A stretch of 64,000 nt of DNA from Siphonodentalium dalli (lineage: Eukaryota > Mollusca > Scaphopoda > Gadilida > Siphonodentaliidae): assembly GCA_032622095.1 (NCBI GenBank), contig CP136065.1, positions 19,024,134 to 19,088,133 on the forward strand, written 5' to 3'. The notes under the pieces are model-generated. The model was not told the DNA's origin, did not search any database, and saw only the letters and a list, made by a program, of their open reading frames with translations. The position numbers and the translations under genes were made by a program. Positions 34,801 through 46,300 of the stretch are shown here, piece after piece (the stretch's first letter is position 1; every line of letters starts with the position of its first letter).

Positions 34801-37526
34801 CGGGTATATACGCTCACTATGGGCTTATTAAATAATGACGAGTATATACGCTCGCTATGGGCTCATTACATAATGACGGGTATATACGCTCACTATGGGC
34901 TTATTACATAATGACGGGTATATACGCTCACTATGGGCTTATTACATAATGACGGGTATATACGCTCAATATGGGCTTATTACATAATGACGGGTATATA
35001 CGCTCACTATGGGCTTATATCCGCACCATACAACAGAATGACGGGTATATACGCTCACTATGGGCTTATATCCGCACCATGCAACAGAATGACGGGTATA
35101 TACGCTCACTATGGGCTTATACCCGCACCATTCAACATAATGACGGGTAAATACGCTCACTATGGGCTTATTACATAATGACGGGTATATACGCTCACTA
35201 TTGTCCGCACCATACAACAGAATGACGGGTATATACTCTCACTATGGACCGCACCATTCAACAGAATGACGGGTATATACGCTCACTATGGGCTTATTAC
35301 ATAATGACGGATATATACGCTCACTATGGGTTTATTACATAATGCCGGGTATATACGCTCACTATCGGCTTATTACATAATGCCGGGTATATACGCTCAC
35401 TATGGGTTTATTACATAATGACGGGTATATACGCTCACTATGGGCTTATTACATAATGACGGGTATATACGCTCACTATGGGTTTATTACATAATGACGG
35501 GTATATACGCTCACTATGGGCTTATTACATAATGACGGGTATATACGCTCACTATGGGCTTATTACATAATGACGGGTATATACGCTCACTATGGGCTTA
35601 TTACATAATGACGGGTATATACGCTCACTATGGGCTTATTACATAATGACGGGTATATACGCTCACTATGGGCTTATTACATAATGACGGGTATATACGC
35701 TCACTATGGGTTTATTACATAATGACGAGTATATACGCTCACTATCGGCTTATTACATAATGCCGGGTATATACGCTCACTATGGGTTTATTACATAATG
35801 ACGGGTATATACGCTCACTATGGGCTTATTACATAATGACGGGTATATACGCTCACTATGGGCTTATTACATAATGACGGGTATATACGCTCACTATGGG
35901 CTTATTACATAATGACGGGTATATACGCTCACTATGGGCTTATTACATAATGACGGGTATATACGCTCACTATGGGCTTATTACATAATGACGGGTATAT
36001 ACGCTCACTATGGGCTTATTACATAATGACGGGTATATACGCTCACAATGGGCTTATTACATAATGACGGGTATATACGCTCACTATGGGCTTATTACAT
36101 AATGACGGGTATATACGCTCACTATGGGTTTATTACATAAAGACGGGTATATACGCTCACTGTGGGCTTATTACATAAAGACGGGTATATACGCTCACTG
36201 TGGGCTTATTACATAAAGACGGGTATATACGCTCACTATGGGCTTATTACATAAAGACGGGTATATACGCTCAATATGGGCTTATTACATAACGACGGGT
36301 ATATACGCTCACTATGGGCTTATTACATAATGACGGGTATATACACTCACTATGGGCTTATTACATAATGACGGGTATATACGCTCACTATGGGCTTATA
36401 TTACATAATGACGGGTATATCCGCTCACTATGGGCTTATTACATAATGACGGGTATATACGCTCACTATGGGCTTATTACATAATGACGGGTATATACGC
36501 TCACTATGGGCTTATTACATAATGACGGGTATATACGCTCACTATGGGCTTATTACATAATGACGGGTATATACGCTCACTATGGGCTTATTACATAATG
36601 ACGGGTATATACGCTCACTATGGGCTTATTACATAATGACGGGTATATACGCTCACTATGGGCTTATTACATAATGACGGGTATATACGCTCACTATGGG
36701 CTTATTACATAATAACGGGTATATACGCTCACTATGGGCTTATTAAATAATGACGGGTATATACGCTCACTATGGGCTTATTACATAATGACGCGTATAT
36801 ACGCTCACTATGGGCTTATTACATAATGACGGATATATACGCTCGCTATGGGCTTATTACATAATGACGGGTATATACGCTCACTATGGGCTTATTACAT
36901 AATGACGGGTATATACGCTCACTATGGGCTTATTACATAATGACGGGTACATACGCTCGCTATGGGCTTATTACATAATGACGGGTATATACGCTCGCTA
37001 TGGGCTTATATTACATAATGACGGGTATTTACGCTCGCTATGGGCTTATTACATAATGACGGGTATATACGCTCACTATGGGCTTATTACATAACGACGG
37101 GTATATACGCTCACTATGGGCTTATTACATAATGACGGGTACATACGCTCGCTATGGGCTTATTACATAATGACGGGTATATACGCTCGCTATGGGCTTA
37201 TATTACATAATGACGGGTATTTACGCTCGCTATGGGCTTATTACATAATGACGGGTATATACGCTCACTATGGGCTTATTACATAACGACGGGTATATAC
37301 GCTCACTATGGGCTTATTACATAATGACGGGTATATACGCTAACTATGGGCTTATTACATAATGACGGGTATATACGCTCACTATGTTCTTATTACATAA
37401 TGACGGGTATATACGCTCACTATGGGCTTATTACATAATGACGGTTATATACGCTCACTATGGGCTTATTACATAATTTCGGGTATATACACTCACCATG
37501 GGCTTATTACATAATGACGGGTATAT
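34785..37526 (+). repeat. 38-bp satellite array, part 1 (about 72 units)
   Basis: The unit is GGGCTTATTACATAATGACG followed by GGTATATACGCTCACTAT (38 bp). Units near 35010-35270 retain longer spacers with CCGCACCATTCAACAGAATG, the ancestral family A flank. Later units are homogenised. A five-unit higher-order block (variants TACATACGCTCGC, ATTTACGCTCGC and ATAACGACG) is repeated at about 36946 and 37137. Open frames through the array are trivial consequences of the repeat. Confidence 0.95.
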
Positions 37527-37910
37527 GGCCCAAAATTCCTTATAGCGAAAAAATGGCAAATACGTGTCCGAGGGGTGTATCTCATGCATGTCTCGACCGC
37601 CATCTCAATGGCAACACATCATTAAACAGGGGTCTTATGGCGAATGTATATCACATAGAAAAATCCGGTTGGTTTCCTTATATTTCACAAATGGGAGGTT
37701 TGAGTGACAAAATTGGCTGTTTTTGGTATGTCCGTTATTGGGTGTCCGATTTCATGAGCTCAGAAACTTGAATAATCCGTTACTATATTATACAAGTCCT
37801 ATGTAATTATCTCACTTGTATGACCGATTCTCGCATTAAAAACCGATTATTCTATAACGTTACTATATTTGGAAGCAGTCCACCATGGTATGTTGTCCGT
37901 GAAAACGGTG

Positions 37911-38283
37911 TTTTCTCCGTTACCATCAATTTAAATCGTCATAACTTACAGATACAACTTGCTGTACGTGCCTAATTTTATACAAAGAAACGCAGTATCA
38001 CGTGTAACCTGGGGAACATATAGCTCTAAATGCAAATGAATCATATGTAGAAATAACGAGAGATGAGTTGCCACTCCCAAAACAGTTTATTTAAGGATGT
38101 TTTCTCCGTTACCACCATAAAACATAGAAAATCGACGATTTAACTCCAACTGCTAATCTCATCTGACGGAACGTCTATCAAGCCCAAGATATCACGTGAG
38201 CATGTTGAAATTAATATCACAAGACTTTTGTATATGGTTGTAAACAATATGCGGTTTTCTCCGTTACCGTTTTCTCCGTTACC
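37911..38283 (+). repeat. Subterminal 14-bp motif cluster, left side (4 copies)
   Basis: TTTTCTCCGTTACC occurs at 37911-37924, 38100-38113, 38255-38268 and 38270-38283, the last two nearly abutting. Further copies lie toward the right end. Clustering near both ends is typical of transposase-binding subterminal repeats. That function is inferred. Confidence 0.7.
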
Positions 38284-38367
38284 AGCAAACACCAGAAGGT
38301 CATTCTTTAGGCACATATGAACCCCTTGTCGATACTATATCGGCAGTCTGGGTTTGTTTGACTCAGA

Positions 38368-38697
38368 TCAACACAAAAAACTAACCAGGTTAATTACAAA
38401 TAGGGGAGACCCGGGCAAAGCGGGACACCAAATGTTTTCAAGGAATTTTAGATAGGATTTTCGCCGGAAAAAAATGGAAAGCCGTTGATTGGTATATAAT
38501 TCATCGGCGCATATAATCGGGTGACCATTGATACCAAACACCATCTTGGTATGTCTCTTTTGGAACCTCTTGTGTTGTCCCCCTTTGCCCGTGCCTTTGG
38601 GCAAATCGGGACACCGCACTGGGTTAAGTGGGACAATGTGCCATGCTATCCGGGCAACATGGGACAGCAAAATCAAAGAGACAGTGCGGGTTGCCAT
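38368..38697 (-). other. Unrecognised 109-codon minus-strand frame in the transposon
   Basis: An open frame rich in basic residues and prolines (for example CPDLPKGTGKGGQHKRFQKR). The opposite strand has repeated GGGACA words (38422, 38606, 38630, 38662). No family is recognised. It could be part of the element's coding region or chance. Confidence 0.25.
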
Positions 38698-38924
38698 TGC
38701 TCACACTGCTACAGACAGACGGGCTCGGAGTGGCAGATATGTAGGATGGATTTCTTGTCTGGCGACCAGAGTTATCTATCTTAACGATATATTCACCCCG
38801 TTACAGTACCGATTAAAACGAAGGTGACTTCCATTCCTTATTACTTATTCGAAATTTTTATAATTATGTCAAACAAAGGGTTTTGTATATGGTGCCCCCC
38901 CCCCCCTCCACAGATATTCTATCC

Positions 38925-39445
38925 ACGCACCCATCCAGATCCAAAGTGGCCGCCGCCCAGAAGGGTTCAAATAGGGCACCATGTCTTTTCTCAGCTGATT
39001 TAGGTCAAACAAAAGGTGTGTGTAGGAAGCCAATCTAAATACCCCCCTTTACCACACCACGATCTAAAATGGACACCATCCAGAGATGTTCAAATAGGGC
39101 ACCCATGGCATTTCTCGACCCCTTGGTCGATTTAGGTAAAACAAAGGGTGCCCCAAGATAATCTAAATATTCACCCCTTTCACACCACCCCGATCCAAAA
39201 TGGCCGCCGACCAGGAGGGTTCAAATAGGACATCCATGCCATTTCTCGTCCCGTTGACCGATTTAGGTCAAACAAAGGGTGTTGTAGGGTGCGCCTCCAC
39301 AGGCACTATTTCCAAACACCTCACACACCTCAACCTGCATGATCCAAAATTGTCGCTGTCCAGAGGGGTTCAAAATAGGACACCCATGCTATCTCTCAGC
39401 CCCTTGGCCGATTTAGGTCAAACAAAGGGTGTTATATATTGTTCC
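38925..39445 (+). repeat. Four diverged tandem units of about 125-150 bp
   Basis: Each unit has GATCCAAAATGGCCGCC-like, GGGTTCAAATAGGRCACCCA-like and GATTTAGGTCAAACAAAGGG-like blocks, at about 38938, 39062, 39192 and 39340. They lie directly upstream of, and partly inside, the 39200-39865 open frame. The first ~90 codons of that frame are therefore repeat-derived rather than part of the ancestral protein. Confidence 0.65.
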
Positions 39446-39525
39446 TGGTGTCAAATACATCCACTATACATTTCGGATTTACCCACCAGCCAATATCGAA
39501 ACAGACATATCTTCAACCTTGTCAG

Positions 39526-40191
39526 TAATCATTCTAAGATGGGCGTGAAAGCTACCTGGCAATATTTGGAAGCAGGTCATGGAAAGGGGCCGTGTGATGG
39601 AGCTGGATGGACCTCCAAGAGGTTGGCTGACGTTGCAGTGAAGACCGGTAAATGTGTGATACATAACGCCGCCGCATTTTGTGATTGGGACAATCACGCC
39701 AATGTTAATGTCGCATTTATTCACCTCAACGAAAGCGCCCTGAAATTGTTTTTCCCGATGTCCTACCCGTTCCTGGAACACTCAACGTGCACGCAGTTAT
39801 TCCTACCAAACACGCAAACGGCATCGCTACCAGAGAAACGTCACGTTTCTGCGCCAATTGTTTAAAGTTTCTAAATGGTGAATCCGACCTGAAATGCAAT
39901 TGGAAGTTCACAACGATGTCTGCACCACATGTTCGCGAATCTAATGGTTCTCGGTCAACGGTCATCAAAGGCAAGCGAGCTTAAAAAAAAGAGTGCGGAA
40001 AATAACTGTCAAGTGCGTATTCTTGTGGGAAGTGTGGATGGGTTTATGGTGATCCACTCGACCCCAGTAAACGCGACGAATGGGTGTTGTGCTCAGATTG
40101 TGACAAGTGGTTTCATGAAGGTTGCGGAGAGGATTACGGTGTCTTTGACGACGGTGATAATTTCACGTGTTTGTCATGTTTAGACATATAG
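39526..40191 (+). pseudogene. Transposon protein remnant: HGKG..DG domain plus C-terminal PHD finger
   Basis: The first part (39526-39735) reads YLEAGHGKGPCDGAGW, then SKRLADVAVKTGK. I recall this H-G-K-G-x-x-D-G-x-G-x3-K-R pattern from proteins of invertebrate transposable elements, but I cannot name the superfamily. After a frameshift near 39735 the next frame reads VFPDVLPVPGTLNVHAV, then TSRFCANCLKFLNG. After further frame changes and stops near 39985-40010 it ends in a clear PHD-type zinc finger: CGKCGWVYGDP, WVLCSDCDKWFHEGC and CLSC. The ligand order is C-x2-C, C-x2-C, H-x2-C, C-x2-C, with the conserved W before FH. The stop is at 40189. It lies in the middle of the TIR element on the plus strand and is presumably its former enzyme. 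At least two frame disruptions make it inactive. Confidence 0.65.
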
Positions 40192-40358
40192 ACTCAATGT
40201 GATGACACTAGTAACGATGACATTTATTAAATTGATTTATATAGGCAGGAAATTAATTGAAGGCTACTAGCTATTTAAAATTAATTTCGAATTTTAATCA
40301 TATTGCATACTAGTACCAATCCATGAATAAAACAATGCATTTTGTTTTGGTAGTTTTT

Positions 40359-41845
40359 AGCTCACCTGAGACGAAGTCTCTGGTGGAGCTATAGTCATCA
40401 CTTCTTGTCCGTCGTCCGTCCATCCGTCAGTCCGTCCATCCGTCAACAATTCTTTAAACATCTTCTCCTCTGGAACCTATAGACCGAATGAGTTCATATT
40501 TGGTGTGGCTGTTCCCTAGGTGACTCTCATTCATATTTGTTCAAATGAGGTCACTGGGTCGAATAGTTGCGAAGCCAGGGCCATAACACTTTCCCTCCAT
40601 AGTAATTTTTTTAAACATCTTCACCCCATGCATCAGGACATGCTCGTAGCGGAAGACATGCTCGTAGCGGAATAACCACATGGCCCGCGATTTGCACATA
40701 GTCTTTAGTTGTCGTAAGTTATTTCATAAAAACACGGTTTATTTTACCTTGATTTGTTTTAAACGTTAACAGCGATAATCAGTCTACAGAAATGAGCGGT
40801 TGTGGTTTCCGCAATTTGCATATTACTGTTCGATAATCGGGTTTTATACGAAACTTATGACCTGAAATACTTACTCGATATTCGTTTTATCAAATTTTAA
40901 TGAATATTTGCATTGACACATTATATAACATACAGTCTCTCAAAGTATGATATCTTAGCTTCAAAATGAACTGGACATGTTTGCGATGTCAATCATATTA
41001 GTGCCCGAAAAATTAGTTTCCATGGAGGCACTCACTTGATTTTGGGGCATGTCTATAGCAAACGAAAAACCACTGCTATAGACATGCCATATGTTCTGGC
41101 TATGATCTGCATATATGGTAATTTTTTACTATGGAAAATGTAGAAACATGACTGAAAATGTTGTCTATCATATTAAGGGAATATCCGCGGAAATAGCAAT
41201 GTATGCAAAGACTATATTGTCTGGGCTGTTACCACGGAAATCGTAATTTTATGTAAGAAATGCAAATATTGCCACAATTTTTGGCCTAACTTCCCGGTAA
41301 AATAGGATTAAACTGCGTCCATGCATGTTTAAAGAAGTTTGATGTACAGTTGGGTAAATTATAGCCACCAATAGTACCACCACCGTCAACCACTGGTATG
41401 TATTGGTTTCGGTGCAACATTTGTCTAACCGTGAACGGTGTGCAAATCGCGGGCCATGTGGTTATTCCGCTACGAGCATGTCTTCCGCTACGAGCATATC
41501 CGGATGCATGGGGTGATCTTCTTCTCAAATACCGACAGGCCAAATGGGTTCATATTTGGTGTGGATGTTCCCTAGGTGACTCACATTCAGATATGTTTAA
41601 ATGAGGTCACTGTGTCAAATAGTTGCGAAGCCTGGGCCATAACTCTTTCCCTCCATAGTATTTCTTAAAACGACTTCTTCTCTTGTACCATCGGGTCGAA
41701 TGGATTCATATTTGATACGGAGGGACCTTGGGTGATTGGGGTTCATATTTGTTCAAATGGGTTCACTGGGTCAAATAGGGGCGGCGCCAGGGACATAACT
41801 CTAAAAACAAAAAAAATACATTTTTGCATTTTGACCTTTAATTTT
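40359..41845 (+). repeat. AGCTCACCTGAG-type mollusc repeat, copy 1, split by a TIR element
   Basis: Begins AGCTCACCTGAGACGAAGTC with a CGTCCGTC-rich stretch. Three ~160-bp tandem units follow, each with TTCATATTTGGTGTGG-, TTGTTCAAATGAGGTCACTG- and CAGGGCCATAAC-like blocks (40470, 41545 and 41700). Units 1 and 2 are separated by the insertion at 40622-41515. I know this repeat head as frequent in bivalve genomes. Confidence 0.7.
40622..41515. mobile_element. 894-bp non-autonomous TIR element with ATCTT target duplication
   Basis: The inverted ends are about 75 bp: CACCCCATGCATC, then two tandem copies of CATGCTCGTAGCGGAA, then CACATGGCCCGCGATTTGCA. It is flanked by ATCTT at 40617-40621 and 41516-41520. 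Removing it plus one ATCTT restores AAACATCTTCTTCTC, the sequence seen at this point in the intact repeat unit (40456-40470). The interior is noncoding with a small perfect hairpin, GGCATGTCTATAGCA and its inverse, at 41046-41088. Confidence 0.8.
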
Positions 41846-41846
41846 T

Positions 41847-41903
41847 AGCTCACCTGAGACGAAGTCTCCGGTGGAGCGAAAGTCACCACTCCTCGTTCAT
41901 TAG
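41847..41903 (+). repeat. AGCTCACCTGAG-type mollusc repeat, head of a second copy
   Basis: AGCTCACCTGAGACGAAGTC, TCCGGTGGAGC and GTCACCACTCCTCG match 40360-40412. Only the head is present. Confidence 0.65.
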
Positions 41904-41960
41904 CAAAATATTCCTCATTCATAAACTTGCATACAGGTCGTATATAACTATATATAGGTT

Positions 41961-42340
41961 TTTTCTCCGTTACCATCATGTCCATGCTAATATTACATCG
42001 GGCGTTTGAATTGTCAGGTATTCCTTGTTCGACATATATTAACACATTCTTATATTTATGTAATCAAATAAAATTGAATGGCATGATTACGCAGGTCTTA
42101 TTTTTAGATGCACTGAATTGTGTGCACCAGCATAGATCAATGATATGGGTTTACTGGAAACACATACACATTCAAAGTACATGGGACTGCATGTAGTTTC
42201 AAATAATAGTTAATATGCTTCCAGCGAAGTTAGAAATTCAACCAAACACGTTTGTGTCACATATTATTAAAAATTTAGTGTGTATCAACGATTCGCAATA
42301 TTTAGGAATATAAAGACCCAAATGTGTTTTCTCCGTTACC
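41961..42340 (+). repeat. Subterminal 14-bp motif, two right-side copies
   Basis: TTTTCTCCGTTACC at 41961-41974 and 42327-42340. A third right-side copy in the inverse orientation (GGTAACGGAGAAAA) is at 43188-43201, inside the right end of the transposon. Confidence 0.65.
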
Positions 42341-42661
42341 ACGCCCACTGTAGTATATGTGTGTCGCATATCACAAACGCCACATCACTATTTTCCACAT
42401 GTTTTGTTTTCGAAAACGTATATATCCCCACATAAGAAATTGGTCCATTTCGTCTGTCTATACACCATATAGAGTGATAGAGAGTGTTCGATTCGGAATG
42501 AATTTTTAATTGCACGGTAATCCTAAGATATACGGGTAGCCATTGACCCTAAACATCTGGCTAGTGACAGCTCGAATCATGAGTATTTTATAAAATTGCA
42601 TGCATGTGACTATAGCCACCATTGTGTATTGATTGTGACAGTATAAAACTGTTGCCACATG

Positions 42662-43151
42662 TTTAAAGGTACTCAACCCGTAAAGAGGGTCCCCATCTCA
42701 ACAGATTCCAACAACAACAATCCGATCAGAGGGTCCTATATTACTATTTCTTTGGCTTTGGGGGTAAAAAATATTTGATTCGAGTCGAGGAACCCATCAA
42801 ACAAAGCTCAGAGTTATTAGATATTGATTTTTGAAAATTCTTATGTTCTCGAGATGAGTACCAATAACTGCCGTCAATTTGGTAACATGCTCGAGATTTT
42901 ACGCCAAAATTATATTCAAACAGACAAGGATGGATAACTCTATGATCAAGTGGGTAATAACAACGAATTTTTTACTGTCTTCTGGGCCAGAAACAATTCC
43001 CGATAATGAAAAATAATAGATTTCTAAAATCGATATCTAACAAATCTGAGCTTTGATGGGTGACTTCCTCGACTCGAATCAAATATTTTTGACCCCCGAA
43101 GCCATTGAAATAGTAATTGAGAGGAGTTTTATCGGGTTGAGTACCTTTAAA
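42662..43151. mobile_element. Palindromic MITE (AAGGTRCTCAA ends), copy 2
   Basis: Starts TTTAAAGGTACTCAACCCG and ends CGGGTTGAGTACCTTTAAA. Internal blocks TTACTATTTCTTTGGC, ATTTGATTCGAGTCGAGGAA and GGATGGATAACTCTA match 23061-23459. It is longer than copy 1 (490 against 399 bp) with a less perfect centre. It is nested in the 5.86-kb transposon. Confidence 0.75.
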
Positions 43152-43389
43152 TGGACTGTACGTACCCATATGCTACCTTTTCGGGTTGGTAACGGAGAAA
43201 ACATGCATAAAAGTGCCTACCGTTTTCATGGCAGCTGACAAATAGGAACATGATCCTCCGGTGCTCATTTTAACGTGACACATTCCACACATACTATATT
43301 TTCATATTATGATGATGATAACCGGCATATCGAAAATTTATTTTTCGATTTGATTGCAAACTACATGTCGATTTAAGGAATTTTAGGCC

Positions 43390-46300
43390 ATATACGCTCA
43401 CTATGGGCTTATTACACAATGACGGGTATATACGCTCACTATGGGCTTATTACATAATGACGGTTATATACGCTCACTATGGGCTTATTACATAATGACG
43501 GGTATATACGCTCACTATTGGCTTATTACACAATGACGGGTATATACGCTCACTATGGGCTTATTACATAATGACGGGTATATACGCTCGCTATGGGCTT
43601 ATTACAGCATGACGGGTATATACGCTCACTATGGGCTTATAACACAATGACGGGTATATACGCTCACTATGGGCTTATTACATAATGACGGGTATATACG
43701 CTCACTGTGGGCTTATTACATAATGACGGGTATATACTCTCACTATGGGCTTATTACAGCATGACGGGTATATACGCTCACTATGGGCTTATTACATAAT
43801 GACGGGTATATACGCTCACTATGGGCTTATTACATAATGACGGGTATATACTCTCACTATGGGCTTATTACATAATGACGGGTATATGCGCTCACTATGG
43901 GCTTATTACACAATGACGGGTATATACGCTCACTTTTGGCTTATTACAGCATGACGGGTATATACGCTCACTATGGGCTTATTACATAATGACGGGTATA
44001 TACGCTCACTATGGGCTTATTACATAATGACGGGTATATACGCTCACTATGGGCTTATTACATAATGACGGGTATATACGCTAACTATGGGCTTATTACA
44101 CAATGACGGGTATATACGCTCACTATGGGCTTATTACATAATGACGGGTATATACGCTCACTATGGGCTTATTACATAATGACGGGTATATACGCTCACT
44201 ATGGGCTTATTACATAATGCCGGGTATATACGCTCACTATGGGCTTATTACATAATGACGGGTATATACGCTCACTATGGGCTTATTACATAATGACGGG
44301 TATATACTCTCACTGTGGGCTTATTACATAATGACGGGTATATACGCTCACTATGGGCTTATTACATAGAGACGGGTATACGCTCACTATGGGCTTATTA
44401 CATAATGACGGGTATATACGCTCACTATTGGCTTATTACATAATGACGGGTATATACGCTCACTATGGGCTTATTACATAATGACGGTTATATAAGCTCA
44501 CTATGGGCTTATTACATAATGACGGGTATATACGCTCACTATGGGCTTATTACATAATGACGGGTATATACGCTCACTATGGGATTATTACATAATGACT
44601 GGTATATACGCTCACTACGGGCTTATTACATAATGACGGGTATATACGCTCACTGTGGGCTTATTACATAATGACGGGTATATACGCTCACCATGGGCTT
44701 ATTACATAATGACGGGTATATACGCTCACTATGGGCTTATTACATAATGACGGGTATATACGCTCACTATGGGCTTATTACATAATGACGGGTATATACG
44801 CTCACTGTGGGCTTATTACATAATGACGGGTATATACGCTCACTGTGGGCTTATTACATAATGACGGGTATATACGCTCACTATGGGCTTATTACATAAT
44901 GACGGGTATATTCTCTCACTATGGGCTTATTACATAATGACGGGTATATACGCTCACTATGGGCTTATTACATAATGACGGGTATATACGCTCACTATGG
45001 GCTTATTACATAATGACGGGTATATACGCTCACTATGGGCTTATTACATAATGACGGGTATATACGCTCACTATGGGCTTATTACATAATGACGGGTATA
45101 TACGCTCACTGTGGGCTTATTACATAATGACGGGTATATACGCTCACTATGGGCTTATTACATAATGACGGGTATACGCTCACTATGGGCTTATTACATA
45201 ATGACGGGTATATACGCTCAATATGGGCTTATTCCATAATGACGGGTACATACGCTCACTATGGGCTTATTACATAATGACGGGTATATACGCTCACTAT
45301 GGGCTTATTACATAATGACGGGTATATACGCTCACTATGGGCTTATTACATAATGACGGGTATATACGCTCACTATGGGCTTATTACATAATGACGGGTA
45401 TATACGCTCACTATTGGCTTATTACATAATGACGGGTATATACGCTCACTATGGGCTTATTACATAATGACGGTTATATACGCTCACTATGGGCTTATTA
45501 CATAATGACGGGTATATACGCTCACTATGGGCTTATTACATAATGACGGGTATATAGGCTCACTATGGGCTTATTACATAATGACGGGTATATACGCTCG
45601 CTATGGGCTTATTACATAATGACGGGTATATACGCTCACTATGGGCTTATTACATAATGACGGGTATATACGCTCACAATGGGCTTATTACATAATGACG
45701 GGTATATACGCTCACTATGGGCTTATTACATAATGACGGGTATATACGCTCACTATGGGTTTATTACATAAAGACGGGTATATACGCTCACTGTGGGCTT
45801 ATTACATAAAGACGGGTATATACGCTCACTGTGGGCTTATTACATAAAGACGGGTATATACGCTCACTATGGGCTTATTACATAAAGACGGGTATATACG
45901 CTCAATATGGGCTTATTACATAACGACGGGTATATACGCTCACTATGGGCTTATTACATAATGACGGGTATATACGCTCACTATGGGCTTATTACATAAT
46001 GACGGGTATATACGCTCACTATGGGCTTATTTCATAATGACGGGTATATACGCTCACTGTGGGCTTATTACATAAAGACGGGTATATACGCTCACTGTGG
46101 GCTTATTACATAAAGACGGGTATATACGCTCACTGTGGGCTTATTACATAATGACGGGTACATACGCTCACTATGGGCTTATTACATAATGACGGGTACA
46201 TAAGCTCACTATGGGCTTATTACATAATGACGGGTATATACGCTCACTATGGGCTTATTACATAATGACGGGTATATACGCTCACTATGGGCTTATTACA

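Larger units (their letters stand above)
37527..43389. mobile_element. 5.86-kb TIR transposon inserted into the 38-bp satellite
   Basis: The left end GGCCCAAAATTCCTTA and the right end TAAGGAATTTTAGGCC are inverted copies with one mismatch. The satellite unit is cut in GGGTATATACGC: the left array stops at GGGTATAT and the right array resumes at ATATACGC. This implies a 4-bp ATAT duplication, or TA if the TIR starts with T. Joining the flanks restores a normal unit. The interior holds seven copies of TTTTCTCCGTTACC near the ends, a broken ORF with a C-terminal PHD finger, and later insertions at 40359-41903 and 42662-43151. The superfamily is not assigned. Confidence 0.8.

Noticed and set aside
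34933-35217. Open frames inside the satellite on both strands
   Set aside because: The 38-bp unit, three units being a multiple of three, produces periodic open frames on both strands. There is no protein signal.
38368-38827. Overlapping plus- and minus-strand frames of 87-109 codons as genes
   Set aside because: Mutually overlapping, no recognised domain, inside a decayed transposon. The minus frame is listed only as unrecognised.
39200-39500. Reading the 39200-39865 frame as a complete protein from its first ATG
   Set aside because: The first ~90 codons lie in tandem repeat units (LVPLTDLGQTKGV is repeated as LSPLADLGQTKGV). Only the part from about 39526 resembles a conserved domain.
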